A stretch of 36,998 bases of DNA from Candidatus Rokuibacteriota bacterium (GTDB taxonomy: Bacteria > Methylomirabilota > Methylomirabilia > Rokubacteriales > CSP1-6): positions 1 to 36,998 of the forward strand of contig JACPCW010000111.1 in the NCBI GenBank assembly GCA_016184365.1, written 5' to 3'. Position numbers and translations under genes: made by a program. Positions 18,424-27,188 of the stretch are shown here, piece by piece. How positions within the stretch are numbered: the stretch's first letter is position 1; the number at the start of each line of letters is the position of its first letter. The notes beneath the pieces are model-generated. The model was not told the DNA's origin. It saw only the letters and a program-made list of their open reading frames with translations, and searched no databases.

Positions 18424-18512
18424 TTCAGATGGGGGGCCTCGAAAGGGCCCCCCATACCCCCCAACGCTCGGAGGCGCCCCGGCGGAGCCGGGGCGCCCCT
18501 CGACAGCGTCAT
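18420..18512 (-). CDS. Repeat-derived mini-frame before the aminotransferase (30 codons)
   Basis: On the minus strand an ATG at 18512 opens a 30-codon frame through the repeat (MTLSRGAPAPPGRLRALGG..., ending EAPHLK) and stops with TGA overlapping the aminotransferase start as ATGA. Its frame and peptide resemble the mini-frames at 33873-34084 (APPGRVRARGGVGG..., ending APHVDR). The downstream gene lacks its own ribosome binding site. No known family. Confidence 0.35.
   Translation of the reverse strand: MTLSRGAPAPPGRLRALGGMGGPFEAPHLK
18429..18497 (-). repeat. Two-hairpin intergenic repeat, copy 4
   Basis: Read on the minus strand, hairpin 1 is a perfect 11-bp stem GGCGCCCCGGC-tcc-GCCGGGGCGCC (18497-18473). 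Hairpin 2 is ATGGGGGGCC-ctttcga-GGCCCCCCAT (18455-18429). The spacer again has TCCGAGCGTTGGGGGG. Orientation matches the flanking minus-strand genes. Confidence 0.85.
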
Positions 18513-18536
18513 GTCAGATGTTGGCGCTCGACGGGT

Positions 18537-19211
18537 CTATTTCAGGTGTTGGCGGAACAATGCCAGCGTGCGGCGCCATGCGTCGTCGGCGGCCGCCTTG
18601 TTGTACGCGCCCGTGTTCTCGTCGTTGAAGAAGGCGTGATCGACACCCGGATAGATGTGGATCTCGGACTGCTTGCCGGCCTTCCTGATCGCGGCGTCGA
18701 CGTCCTTCGCGGTCTGCGGCGTCACGAACGAGTCCTTCTCGGCGAAGAGCCCGAGCACGGGACCGTTGAGCTTCGCGTAGTCCGGCTTCACGTTCGGGTG
18801 CACGCCGTAGAAGTTCACGACGGCGCCGACCTTCCCGTTGACGGTGCCGGCGAAGAGCGCGAGCTGACCGCCCATGCAGAAGCCGACCGCGCCGATCTTC
18901 GCCGTCGACGAATGCTTGGCGACCTCGTCGACCGCGCCGCGAAGGTCCTTCTCCGCCTGCGCGACGTTCAGCGCCATGAAGAGCTTGCCGGCTTCGTCCG
19001 GCTCGTTCGCGGACTTGCCGTGATAGAGGTCCGGCGCCAGCGCGGAGAACCCTTCGGCGGCGAAGCGATCGCACACGCTCTTGATGTGGCCGACCAGGCC
19101 CCACCATTCCTGGATGACGACGATGCCGGGGCCCTTGCCCGATGCCGGCGTCGCCAGGTACGCGTCGGTCTTCGTCCCATTCGTCTGGTACTGCACCATC
19201 TGTCCGGCCAT
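18537..19211 (-). CDS. Dienelactone hydrolase family protein
   Basis: This 224-residue alpha/beta hydrolase has the dienelactone hydrolase arrangement: E36 in VIQEWWGL, nucleophile C112 in GFCMGG, D160 in FAEKDSFV and H192 in GVDHAFF. Such enzymes open lactone or related ester bonds; the natural substrate here is unknown. The ATG at 19211 has AAAGGAG upstream on the minus strand. It follows the CNNM gene after 131 bases, in which no other feature was recognised. Confidence 0.9.
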   Translation of the reverse strand: MAGQMVQYQTNGTKTDAYLATPASGKGPGIVVIQEWWGLVGHIKSVCDRFAAEGFSALAPDLYHGKSANEPDEAGKLFMALNVAQAEKDLRGAVDEVAKHSSTAKIGAVGFCMGGQLALFAGTVNGKVGAVVNFYGVHPNVKPDYAKLNGPVLGLFAEKDSFVTPQTAKDVDAAIRKAGKQSEIHIYPGVDHAFFNDENTGAYNKAAADDAWRRTLALFRQHLK

Positions 19212-19342
19212 TGATCCGCTCCTTTCATGGACTCGTCTCGCACCCGCTCCGCCTGACGGCTCTTCATCGTAGTGTCGGCTCGGCCGTCGACCGGCCTCAC
19301 CTCCCGATGCCACGCCGTGCTGCGGCTGCGCCCGGCCTCTCG

Positions 19343-20641
19343 CTACGTGGGGGTCGTGGTGGAGCCGCCGCCGTCCGGGGATGCCGGCCGCGTCGGCGCG
19401 ATCTTCACCGCCATGACGCGGCGAGGATCCGCCTCGAGCACCGTCACCGTGTAGCCGCGCACCTGGAACTCCTCGCCCCGGCGGGGGATCCGGTGGAGCG
19501 TGGCGAGCACCAAACCGGCCACCGTCTCGTACTCCTCCTTGGGGAGATTCCAGTCGAGCGCTTCGTTCAGCTCGTCGATGTTCGTGCGCGCCGCCACCCA
19601 GTAGCTGCCGTCCGGCAGGCGTTCGACCGACGCGGGCGTGCGGTCGTGCTCGTCCTCGATCTCGCCGACGATCTGCTCGAGGATGTCCTCGAGCGTCACG
19701 ATGCCGGTCGCGCCGCCGTACTCGTCGACGACGACAGCCATGTGGCTCCGCACCCGCTGCATCTCGCGCAGCAGGTCGTCGATCCGCTTCGTTTCGGGCA
19801 CATAATACGGCTCGCGCATGAGGGCGTCCACCGTGGCCACCTCGGCGCCGCGCGACAGCAGGTCCATCGCCGCGACGATCCCCACGATGTTCGTCTCCCG
19901 CTGGTCCGTGAGCGGAATCCGCGAGAACCCGCGCGCCTCGATCAGCGCGACGGCCTCGGCCGGCGTCGCCGTGCGCGGCAGCGTCGCGGCGTCGACGAGC
20001 GGCACCATGATCCCGCGCACCGTCGTGTCGCCGAGGTCGAAGATCTTTTCGACCATCTCGGCTTCCTGCGCGGTCACGTCCGCCTCGCCGGGCTCGAGCT
20101 GCAGCAGCGCTTTCAGCTCCTCGCGCGAGACGAAGTGCCGCACGTCGGCGTGGCCGCCGCCGAACAGCTTGAGGACCGCGGTCACGACGGTCTGCGCGAA
20201 GGCGACGAGCGGCGCGAGCAGACGGCCGGCCCAGATGAGCGGCCGGTAGAGACGCAGGATCAGGCTCGTCGCCCGTTCGCGCGCGATCGCCTTCGGCATG
20301 ATCTCGCCGAACACGAGCATGATCGGCGTCAGGGTGACGGTGACGACGAGCGGGGCGAGCTTCCCGAGCCACGGCAGCAGCGCCCACGTCGCGGCGGAGG
20401 CCGCGACGATGTGCGCGACGGTCACGCCCATCATCGCCGTCGACAGCACGCGCTCGGGCTGGCGGAAGGCGTCGAGGTACGCCGCGGCCGTCCGGTTGCC
20501 CTCCTCGGCGAGGTGGCGGAGCCGCAGCCGGTTGGCGGCGATGAACGCCATCTCGGCCATCGAGAAGAACACCGTGGCCAGGAGGCAGGCGAGCGGCACC
20601 CAGATCGTGATGATCGGATTCAGGGTCATGCCGCCGCTCAT
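19343..20641 (-). CDS. CNNM/CorC (HlyC-type) transporter-like membrane protein, first
   Basis: This 432-residue protein has an N-terminal DUF21/CNNM membrane domain (about four hydrophobic segments, residues about 10-160, with [14 protein letters not shown]). A CBS pair follows ([11 protein letters not shown]... to [29 protein letters not shown]), then a CorC/HlyC domain near the C-terminus ([21 protein letters not shown]). Relatives are linked to magnesium or cobalt efflux and ion homeostasis. The start ATG overlaps the stop of the next CNNM gene upstream (ATGA). Confidence 0.9.
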   Translation of the reverse strand: MSGGMTLNPIITIWVPLACLLATVFFSMAEMAFIAANRLRLRHLAEEGNRTAAAYLDAFRQPERVLSTAMMGVTVAHIVAASAATWALLPWLGKLAPLVVTVTLTPIMLVFGEIMPKAIARERATSLILRLYRPLIWAGRLLAPLVAFAQTVVTAVLKLFGGGHADVRHFVSREELKALLQLEPGEADVTAQEAEMVEKIFDLGDTTVRGIMVPLVDAATLPRTATPAEAVALIEARGFSRIPLTDQRETNIVGIVAAMDLLSRGAEVATVDALMREPYYVPETKRIDDLLREMQRVRSHMAVVVDEYGGATGIVTLEDILEQIVGEIEDEHDRTPASVERLPDGSYWVAARTNIDELNEALDWNLPKEEYETVAGLVLATLHRIPRRGEEFQVRGYTVTVLEADPRRVMAVKIAPTRPASPDGGGSTTTPT

Positions 20642-21906
20642 GCGGCGACCTCGCCGACCGGCGGCTTCCGGAGCGTCACGAGGACTTCCACCACGCGCGT
20701 GCGCTCGACCTTCTCGACGATGACGCTGAGATCCGCCGTTTCCTTGCGCTCCGCTTTCCGCGGCACGCGGCCGAAGAGGTCGAGCACCCAGCCGCCGACG
20801 GTGTCGTATTCCTCGTTGGGAATCGACAGGCCGACGGCCGTATTGAGCTCGTCGATGGGCAGCTTGCCGGCGACGCGGTACGTCGTGGCGTCGATCTTCT
20901 GCAGCAGGCGCTCCGGCTCGTCGTACTCGTCGACGATCTCGCCGACGACCTCTTCGATCAGGTCCTCCAGCGACACCAGACCGGCGGTGCCGCCGTACTC
21001 GTCGACGACGATCGCCATGTGCAGCCGCTTGGCCTGGAACTCCTGCAGCAGCGCGTCGGCGCGCTTCGTCTCCGGCACGAAGTACGGCGGGTGGAGATGG
21101 GCACGGAGATCGAAGTCGCGCGGCAGCCCGCGCATGTACTTGAGCAGCTCCTTCGTGTAGAGCACGCCGACGATGACGTCGATCGATTCCTCGTAGACCG
21201 GCACCCGGGAATGGAGGTTCTCGCGGAGCGCCGGCAGGATCTGGCCGGCGGGCGTGTCGACGTCGAGGCAGAACATGTCGGTCCTCGGGACCATGACGGA
21301 TCGCACCAGCGTGTCTTCCAGCTCGAAGACGCCGTGGATCATCTCGCGCTCCTCGCGCTCGACGACCCCCTCCGTGGCGCCGACGTCCACGAGCGTCCGC
21401 AGCTCTTCTTCCGTCAGCTCCGGCTGCTTGTCGCTGCCGCGGCCGAAGAGCCTGATCGCCATCGCCGTCAGCGCGCCGAGGATCGCGCGAAGCCCGATGA
21501 ACGTCAGCAGGCCGCCGAGCCATCCGATCGGCCGGTGCGCCAGCGCGAGGAACCGCTCGGGATACTTGACGGCGAGCGTCATCGGCAGCACTTCGCCGAA
21601 CGTGGTCAGCAGCAGCACCATGCCGATCATCTCGACGGCGAGGCCGAACCGCTCGCCGAAGATCGTTTCCGCGATCGTCGCGGCGAGCGCCGAGGCGCCG
21701 ATGTTGATCATGGTGATGCCGACCAGCAGCGTCACGAGCAGCTCGTGCGGCCGATCGATCAGCCTCACCGGTCCGCCGCCTTCGCGCATCCGCGTGAGGC
21801 GCGCGCGTCCGAGGGAGAAGTACGCCGCTTCGGACCCGGTCAGGAGCGCCGAGCACGCCACGAGAAACAGCAGCGCGATGAGCTCGAGGACGATGGAGTC
21901 CGTCAC
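20638..21906 (-). CDS. CNNM/CorC (HlyC-type) transporter-like membrane protein, second
   Basis: This 422-residue paralogue has the same plan: DUF21 membrane domain ([33 protein letters not shown]), CBS pair ([12 protein letters not shown] to [29 protein letters not shown]) and CorC/HlyC domain ([21 protein letters not shown]). The GTG start at 21906 overlaps the thiL stop as GTGA; the frame runs open further upstream only as a thiL shadow. A coupled pair may form a heteromer, which is inference. Confidence 0.9.
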   Translation of the reverse strand: MTDSIVLELIALLFLVACSALLTGSEAAYFSLGRARLTRMREGGGPVRLIDRPHELLVTLLVGITMINIGASALAATIAETIFGERFGLAVEMIGMVLLLTTFGEVLPMTLAVKYPERFLALAHRPIGWLGGLLTFIGLRAILGALTAMAIRLFGRGSDKQPELTEEELRTLVDVGATEGVVEREEREMIHGVFELEDTLVRSVMVPRTDMFCLDVDTPAGQILPALRENLHSRVPVYEESIDVIVGVLYTKELLKYMRGLPRDFDLRAHLHPPYFVPETKRADALLQEFQAKRLHMAIVVDEYGGTAGLVSLEDLIEEVVGEIVDEYDEPERLLQKIDATTYRVAGKLPIDELNTAVGLSIPNEEYDTVGGWVLDLFGRVPRKAERKETADLSVIVEKVERTRVVEVLVTLRKPPVGEVAA

Positions 21907-22844
21907 GCGCGCCGCTCGGTCCGGAAGTGCTGCCAGCCCGGACGCGTCGCGGTCTCGCGTCCACCGGCGTCGACGAAGCGCACGCCGTCGCCCGCGACGA
22001 CCTCGCCGATCAGCGTGAGCGTGGTCCCGCTCGTCCGCGCCAGCCCTTCGCGCAGCGCATCGGCCGCCGTCGGCGCGCACGCCAGCGCGAGCTCGTAGTC
22101 TTCGCCGCCACCGGTGGCCCACGCGAGGGCGTCGGCGCCGACGGCGGTGGCGACGCGACGCGTGGCCTCCGTGACGGGGATCCGGGCGAGATCCACGCGG
22201 ACGCCCACGCCGCTCGCTTCGGCGACGTGCGCGAGATCGGTCGCGAGCCCGTCGGAGAGGTCGATCATCGCCGTGACGCCCTCGGCGTCCCCGAGCCAGC
22301 GTCCTTCACGAACGCGCGGCGACGGGCGGAGGTGCGCGCCGGTGAGGTCGGCGAGCAGATCGGCCGCGATGACCGTCGGTGCGCCGTGCTCCAGGACCGC
22401 GAGCCCGGCCGCCGAGCGTCCGAGCGGACCGGTGACGGCGACGACGTCGCCCACGCGCGCGGTCGAGCGCAGGCGCGGCCGCCGCGCCTCGCCGAGCAGC
22501 GTGATGTTCACCGTCCACCCGCGCGGCGACGACGACGTGTCGCCGCCGACGATCGCCACGCCGTGTTCCGCGGCGAGCGCGTGGACGCCTTCGTAGAAGG
22601 CTTCGATCTCCGCCGCGGTGGTCTCGGAGGGGCAGGCGAGCGCGACGAGCGCCCACCGCGGACTGCCGCCCATCGACGCGATGTCGGACAGGTTCACCGC
22701 GAGGGACTTCCAGCCGATGTCGGCGGGCTCGGCGTAGCGACGCCGGAAATGAACGTCTTCGATCAGGAGATCGGTGGTGGCGAGGAGGAAGTGGCCTGGA
22801 TCAGGCTCGAGCACCGCGCAGTCGTCGCCGATGGAGACACGCAC
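21903..22844 (-). CDS. thiL: Thiamine-monophosphate kinase
   Basis: ThiL phosphorylates thiamine monophosphate to thiamine diphosphate. Motifs from the listed GTG start: SIGDDCAVL (4-12), [11 protein letters not shown] (23-33), [10 protein letters not shown] (51-60), VGGDTSSS (99-106) and later IDLSDGLA. With this start the protein is 313 residues and lacks the N-terminal helix. The same frame stays open and family-like upstream to about 22920 ([14 protein letters not shown]), but without ATG, GTG or TTG. It contains in-frame ATT and ATC codons, so the true start may be non-canonical. It lies between trxA and the CNNM pair on the same strand. Confidence 0.9.
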   Translation of the reverse strand: MRVSIGDDCAVLEPDPGHFLLATTDLLIEDVHFRRRYAEPADIGWKSLAVNLSDIASMGGSPRWALVALACPSETTAAEIEAFYEGVHALAAEHGVAIVGGDTSSSPRGWTVNITLLGEARRPRLRSTARVGDVVAVTGPLGRSAAGLAVLEHGAPTVIAADLLADLTGAHLRPSPRVREGRWLGDAEGVTAMIDLSDGLATDLAHVAEASGVGVRVDLARIPVTEATRRVATAVGADALAWATGGGEDYELALACAPTAADALREGLARTSGTTLTLIGEVVAGDGVRFVDAGGRETATRPGWQHFRTERRA

Positions 22845-22946
22845 ACCACGTTCGGTGCCGGCCGCGATGCGGGCGGTGTCGATGATGCCGCGTTCGGTGA
22901 CGTGTGTGCCGTCGGTACTAATAGGAGCCCGACCTGTCGCCCGGGC

Positions 22947-23276
22947 TCAGGCGACAGCGTCCAGCTTCTTCTTGAGCTGGGCTTTCGGCACGGCGCCGAC
23001 GACCTGGTCGACGACGGTGCCGCCCTTCACGAGGAGGATCGTGGGGATCGAGCGGATCCCGTATCGCGCCGCGAGGCTCGGGTTCTCGTCCACGTTGACC
23101 TTCGCCAGCGTCACGCGCCCGGCGGATTCACGCGCCAGGTCGTCGAGCACCGGCGCGATCGCCCGGCACGGTCCGCACCACTCGGCCCAGAAGTCCACCA
23201 TCAGCACGCCCTCGGCGCGCGCGAGGGTGTCGTCGAAGTTCTGGTCGTTCAGCTGAAGCGTGGAAGCGTCGGCCAT
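22947..23276 (-). CDS. trxA: Thioredoxin
   Basis: This 109-residue thioredoxin has the active site WCGPC at residues 33-37, the preceding MVDFWAE, and the cis-proline segment RSIPTILLVKGG. It reduces disulfides in cytoplasmic proteins. An AGGGGAGA ribosome binding site precedes the ATG. It is the first gene of the minus-strand run that continues with thiL, divergent from the NtrC-family gene; the 165-base gap must hold promoters for both. Confidence 0.95.
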   Translation of the reverse strand: MADASTLQLNDQNFDDTLARAEGVLMVDFWAEWCGPCRAIAPVLDDLARESAGRVTLAKVNVDENPSLAARYGIRSIPTILLVKGGTVVDQVVGAVPKAQLKKKLDAVA

Positions 23277-23402
23277 CGAATCGTCTCCCCTGATAAAAAG
23301 TCAACATCCACGCTAACATGCCGAACGGGGTCGCGCAAGTCAGCGACACGGTCCCCGCTCTTGGGATACCCCTCGGGCAGGCAAGATTCTGCAAGATCGC
23401 AC

Positions 23403-23432
23403 TTGTCACTTTGACACCCGGTCTGCTAGAGT
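23403..23432 (+). promoter_or_regulatory. Candidate sigma-70 type promoter of the NtrC-family gene
   Basis: TTGTCA (23403-23408) and TAGAGT (23427-23432) are 18 bases apart. Only nine bases separate the -10 element from the ATG at 23442 and no Shine-Dalgarno is seen, so the transcript would be leaderless or nearly so. Confidence 0.4.
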
Positions 23433-23441
23433 CTTCACACG

Positions 23442-24794
23442 ATGGAACCCGCGAAGGTACTGGTCGTCGATGACGAGCAATCGATTCTGATGCTGCTCAA
23501 GGAAGCCCTGAACAAATGGGGCTACCAGGTCACGTGCGCCCCCACGGGCGGCGAGGCCCTCGAGGCCCTGAAGAACGGCCTCTTCGACGCCGCCCTGATG
23601 GACGTCCGGATGCCCGACATGAGCGGCATCGACCTCCTCCGCGCCGTCAAGGCACACGACGATTCGATCGAAGTCGTGATCATGACCGGCTATCCGACGA
23701 TCTCATCGGCGGTGGAAGCGTTGAAGGACGGCGCATACGACTACCTCTCCAAGCCGCTGATCCTCGACGAGCTGCGCCATCTCATGAGCCGGCTGATGGA
23801 GCGCCGGTTCCTGCGCGGCGAGGTGCACTCGCTGCGCGCACGTCTCGGCGAAGAGCTCACGGTGAACGAGCTCATCGGCAATTCGGCGCCGATGCAGCAG
23901 ATCAAGGACATCATCGCGAAGGTCGCCGTCACGGACTCGCCGGTCCTCATCGAGGGCGAAAGCGGCACGGGCAAGGAGCTCGTCGCCGCCGCGATCCACC
24001 GCCTGTCCGATCGCGCGAAGATGCCGTTCATCCCGGTGAACTGCAGCGCCATTCCGGCCGACCTGCTCGAGTCGGAGTTCTTCGGTCACGTGCGCGGCGC
24101 GTTCTCCGGCGCCGTCGCGGACGCGCTCGGTCTCTTCCGCGGCGCGAACCAGGGCACGATCTTCCTCGACGAGATCGCGGAGCTGCCGCCGGCGCTTCAG
24201 GTGAAGCTGCTGCGCGTCCTGCAGGAGATGCAGGTGCGGCCGGTCGGCTCGACGAAGGCGTATCCCGTCGACGTGCGCGTCATCGCGGCGACGAACCGTA
24301 ATCTCGAGCAGGCGATGACGGAGGGCACGTTCCGGCAGGACCTCTTCTATCGCCTGAACGTCGTGCGCATCGGGCTGCCGCCGCTGCGCGACCGGCGCGA
24401 CGATCTCTCCGCGCTGGTGAACCACTTCCTGCGCCGGTTCAATCGCCGGTTCCGTCGCGAGGTCCGCGGCATCACGCCCGAAGCGCTCGCCGCGCTCCAG
24501 GCGTACGACTTCCCCGGCAACGTCCGCGAGCTCGAGAACATGGTCGAGCGCGCGTATGCGATGGGCGCCCGGGAGCAGATCGGGATCGCCGATCTCTCGA
24601 TCCTCGGCCGCCCGTCGGCCGTGATCCCGGCCGCGACGGCGACCAAGCCGATCCCGACGCTCGGTGAAGTCGAGAGGGAGCTCATCCTCCGCGCCCTCAC
24701 CGTGTTCAAGAACGACAAGGAAGCCGCCGCACGCGCACTCGGCCTGTCGCGGCGGACGATTTACCGACGGCTCAAAGAGTACGGAATGCTGTAG
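23442..24794 (+). CDS. Sigma-54 dependent response regulator, NtrC family
   Basis: This 450-residue activator has three domains. The receiver (1-120) has DDE near 10-12, phosphoacceptor D54 and K104. The AAA+ domain (about 143-375) has Walker A GESGTGKE (172-179), GAFSGA (219-224) and Walker B IFLDE (240-244). A Fis-type helix-turn-helix spans about 424-447. It would open sigma-54 promoters on phosphorylation. The GAFTGA loop that touches sigma-54 reads GAFSGA here, a conservative change. No histidine kinase is present in the window. Sigma-54 promoter matches lie before nearby genes. Confidence 0.95.
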   Translation: MEPAKVLVVDDEQSILMLLKEALNKWGYQVTCAPTGGEALEALKNGLFDAALMDVRMPDMSGIDLLRAVKAHDDSIEVVIMTGYPTISSAVEALKDGAYDYLSKPLILDELRHLMSRLMERRFLRGEVHSLRARLGEELTVNELIGNSAPMQQIKDIIAKVAVTDSPVLIEGESGTGKELVAAAIHRLSDRAKMPFIPVNCSAIPADLLESEFFGHVRGAFSGAVADALGLFRGANQGTIFLDEIAELPPALQVKLLRVLQEMQVRPVGSTKAYPVDVRVIAATNRNLEQAMTEGTFRQDLFYRLNVVRIGLPPLRDRRDDLSALVNHFLRRFNRRFRREVRGITPEALAALQAYDFPGNVRELENMVERAYAMGAREQIGIADLSILGRPSAVIPAATATKPIPTLGEVERELILRALTVFKNDKEAAARALGLSRRTIYRRLKEYGML

Positions 24795-24798
24795 ACGC

Positions 24799-24856
24799 GG
24801 CACCCGACCGCGTCCGGCTGTCACGGCTGTGCCGATCTGGCCGGCACGCCGGTGCC
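24799..24856. promoter_or_regulatory. Cluster of GGCAC/GTGCC half-sites upstream of the FIST gene
   Basis: GGCAC at 24799-24803, GTGCC at 24829-24833 and the dyad GGCAC-gccg-GTGCC at 24843-24856 lie 60-120 bases before the candidate sigma-54 promoter at 24919. That is where enhancer sites for an NtrC-type activator would be. The final dyad could instead be a weak terminator for the regulator gene. Confidence 0.25.
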
Positions 24857-24917
24857 TCACAGACACACCCCCACCGGAAGTCGTCTCGTAACAGCTCTAT
24901 TTATTTAGGGTTTGGGT

Positions 24918-25880
24918 ATGGCATTGGCTCTGCATTTCGCCTCAGACATGATTGCCACGGCCCCGTGCACGCAGACGTCGACACTCAAGGTTTCCGTCGG
25001 CTTCGCTTCCTACCCGGACCTGCGGCGCGCTTCGCACGACGCCGCGGAGATGGCCAAGGCGGGGCTCGGCGCATCGCAGTGCAGGCTGGCCCTCCTCGTC
25101 ACGGCGGGTCTCACGGGTGACGAGCCGACGCGCTCGGTCAAGGGCATCCTCGGCCCGGTCGGACTCGCGGGAGGCTCGGCGGCCGCGCTCCTCACCGAGC
25201 ACGGCATCATGCGAGAAGGGGCGATCGTCATCGCGCTCGCGACCGAAGGAGACGCCGCGACGGGCGCCGCCGCGGTTCCGGCTCGCGACAGCGGTGACGC
25301 CGGCAGCCGTGCCGCCCGCACCATTCTCGCGGGCTGGCCGTTCCGGCTGCGCTACCCGCGCGGCCTCGGGCTCGCCTTCGCGAACGAGGGGTCGCCGCTC
25401 GCGTTCCTGGACACGTGGCGCGAGTTCATGGGCCCGAAGATGCGCACCGTGTGCGGGGTGCTCGGCGGTCCGCTCCACGGATCGAGCAGCGAGCGGCCCG
25501 TCGCGAGCGTGGCCTGTCTGGAAGCGTCGTACGCGACCGGCCTCGGCTACGCCGAAGGCTTCGCCGGAGAGGATGCGCCGGAGCCGGCGCGACTGATCCA
25601 CGGCGCCGCGGAAGCGACGATGACGGCCGTGAAGCGGCTCGACGAGCGCAGCGCCAAGCTCGTGCTCGTGTTCGAGACCACCGCGCGCGCGAAGGCGCTC
25701 GGTGCCGCGGCGAAGGACGAGTGGTCGCGCGTGCAGGCCGCCGCCGGCGATCGCGCGCCGTGCGTCGGATGGCTGTGCGAGAGCGTTGCCGGATACGGCC
25801 GCGGGATTCAGCCGGCCGACGATCCGCGGGCGCTGATCGTGGCCGCCATCGGCGATCCGCCGACGACTCCTACCGCGTAA
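24918..25880 (+). CDS. FIST-domain-like protein
   Basis: This 320-residue cytoplasmic protein has no signal peptide. SVGFASYPDLRRASHDAAEMAKAGLG and LALLVTAG near the start, and CVGWLCESVAGYGRG...ADDPRALIVAAIG near the end, resemble the FIST N and C domains, proposed small-ligand sensors often next to signalling genes. That assignment is moderate. Start choice is open: ATG 24918 has a weak AGGG upstream, but a sigma-54-like element covers 24919-24934, and ATG 24948 would then begin a leaderless message (310 residues). The gene follows the NtrC-family regulator. Its last 11 bases overlap the convergent hydantoinase relic. Confidence 0.6.
   Translation: MALALHFASDMIATAPCTQTSTLKVSVGFASYPDLRRASHDAAEMAKAGLGASQCRLALLVTAGLTGDEPTRSVKGILGPVGLAGGSAAALLTEHGIMREGAIVIALATEGDAATGAAAVPARDSGDAGSRAARTILAGWPFRLRYPRGLGLAFANEGSPLAFLDTWREFMGPKMRTVCGVLGGPLHGSSSERPVASVACLEASYATGLGYAEGFAGEDAPEPARLIHGAAEATMTAVKRLDERSAKLVLVFETTARAKALGAAAKDEWSRVQAAAGDRAPCVGWLCESVAGYGRGIQPADDPRALIVAAIGDPPTTPTA
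24919..24934 (+). promoter_or_regulatory. Weaker sigma-54-like element at the FIST gene start
   Basis: TGGCAT-tggct-CTGCA keeps the GG-N10-GC spacing and differs from TGGCAC-N5-TTGCA at two positions. Predicted transcription would begin near 24945, three bases before the ATG at 24948, the same geometry as at the GNAT gene. Confidence 0.35.
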
Positions 25881-26400
25881 CGTAGCCCTCGACGCGATCC
25901 CGGGCGGCGAGCGCGGGATCGCGCTCGTCGGGCGGTCCGTAACCTCCGCCGCCCGGCAGCCGCACTTCCACGAACCCTCCCGGCGGCACCGCGTGTTCCG
26001 CTTTCGGATTCGCCGGCGCGTGCCCGTCGATCAGGAGCTCCCCGAGCGCGCCCGGCTCACCGCGCCGCGGCGAGCGCGCCTGCCGCCGGCCCGGATTCGA
26101 CGAGCCGGATCGGCAGGCGGTCGCGCGAGCTGCGGCAGTGCGATGCCGCCCGACGACTGCATCACGTACAGCTGGCCGGGAATGTCGAGCTCGACGAGCC
26201 GGCGCTCGAGATCTTCGAGATACCGCGCCATCAGCGGCGCGACGTAGACGTTTGCCGTCGTCGTGGACGTCCGCTCGTACTCGCGGATCTCGGGCACGAC
26301 CTCCGACGAGCAGGACACGCTCATGCCCGGCGCCAGCTCGCGCACGAGCTCGGCGAGCGCCGGCTTTGCCGGCGCGATCCGAGGATGAAAGCTCGCGGGT
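25870..26400 (-). pseudogene. Relic of hydantoinase/oxoprolinase genes (hyuA middle joined to hyuB end)
   Basis: On the minus strand, 26345-26085 encodes a central HyuA piece (SSEVVPEIREYERTST, VMQSSGGIALPQLA). It shifts frame into LPIRLVESGPAAGALAAA, then stops. The third frame continues with a HyuB C-terminus (GALGELLIDGHAPANPKAEH, then LPGGGGYGPPDERDP). At least two frameshifts and large deletions have removed most of both ATP-dependent hydantoinase subunits. It overlaps the FIST 3' end by 11 bases. No function is expected. Confidence 0.8.
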
Positions 26401-26414
26401 AACCGGTGGGGGGT

Positions 26415-26445
26415 GTCGGGGGGAGCGGCGGTCGCTCCCCCCGAC
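26415..26445. repeat. Perfect long hairpin, second intergenic repeat type
   Basis: GTCGGGGGGAGCG and CGCTCCCCCCGAC form a perfect 13-bp stem with a 5-base loop, preceded by GGTGGGGGGT as at 13641-13652. It lies six bases after the GNAT stop, between it and the hydantoinase relic, and could stop or protect the GNAT transcript. Confidence 0.7.
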
Positions 26446-26450
26446 TTGAA

Positions 26451-27176
26451 TCAGGCCGCGCGCACAGTGGGCTCGACCGCCGTGACGGTCCCGGCGTCCG
26501 CGGCGATCGCACGGCGCACGGACGGCGTCAGCGGAGCGTCGGTCTCCGGCATGAACGCCTCGTAGCGATACCAGAGCCGCGGGCCGAGGCGCGTGATGGT
26601 GAGCCGGCCGATCGTCACGATGTTCTTCGCGCGCGTGGCCGCGATCGTGTCGCGGTTGTCGGTGCGATGGATGCCGACGACTTCGCGGATACCCGCGGCC
26701 ATGAGCGCCGGATTCGTCGCGATCGCGAGACGTCGCGTGATGCCGCGCCGCCGGAACGCCGGGTCGGTGAACTCGTCGACCATGTACGTCTGGTGCGCGC
26801 CGAGCGTGATCGCTCCCTGGACCGCCGGATGCACCACCCGCGACAGGCAGCGATAGGACACGGCGCGCCCCTGGGCGAGCGCGATGAAGAAGACGTGGTC
26901 GTCGCGACACCACGCGCTCAGCGTGTTGGGATGCTGGCGCGCCATGAAGCTGTCCATCCGGGGCAGGTCGGCGCGCGTCGCCCGCCGGATCTCGAGTCCG
27001 TCCGGCTCGACGTGGGCGCCGATCCAGTGTCCGAGGTCTTCGATCGTCAGGTACCAGTGCTCGCGCCCGGCGAGGTACCCGGAAAAGAGCTTCGCGACCG
27101 CCCGGCGCAGGCCGTGGCTGCGGAGATAGATCGCGACCTCGCCGGCGCTCGGCAGGTTGAACGACGTGGTCGTCAT
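26451..27176 (-). CDS. GNAT family N-acetyltransferase
   Basis: This 241-residue protein has a GNAT core from about residue 61 (LEIRRATRADLPRMDSF) with the beta4/acetyl-CoA loop VDEFTDPAFRRRGITRRL (133-150) and ATNPALMAAGIREVVG after it. The first roughly 50 residues (LRSHGLRRAVAKLFSGYLAG) are a separate helical part of unknown role. The substrate is unknown. The ATG has no ribosome binding site and lies two bases from the start predicted for a sigma-54 promoter, so a leaderless message controlled by the nearby NtrC-family regulator is likely. A hairpin follows the stop. Confidence 0.75.
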   Translation of the reverse strand: MTTTSFNLPSAGEVAIYLRSHGLRRAVAKLFSGYLAGREHWYLTIEDLGHWIGAHVEPDGLEIRRATRADLPRMDSFMARQHPNTLSAWCRDDHVFFIALAQGRAVSYRCLSRVVHPAVQGAITLGAHQTYMVDEFTDPAFRRRGITRRLAIATNPALMAAGIREVVGIHRTDNRDTIAATRAKNIVTIGRLTITRLGPRLWYRYEAFMPETDAPLTPSVRRAIAADAGTVTAVEPTVRAA

Positions 27177-27188
27177 ACCGCGAAGTTC

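Noticed and set aside
23413..23432. TTGACA at 23412-23417 as the -35 box of the regulator gene
   Set aside because: The gap to TAGAGT would be about nine to ten bases, too short; TTGTCA at 23403 gives a normal 18-base spacing.
24839..24856. Sigma-54 promoter at GGCACGCCGGTGCC upstream of the FIST gene
   Set aside because: The GG to GC spacing is one base short; the sequence is better read as an inverted repeat.
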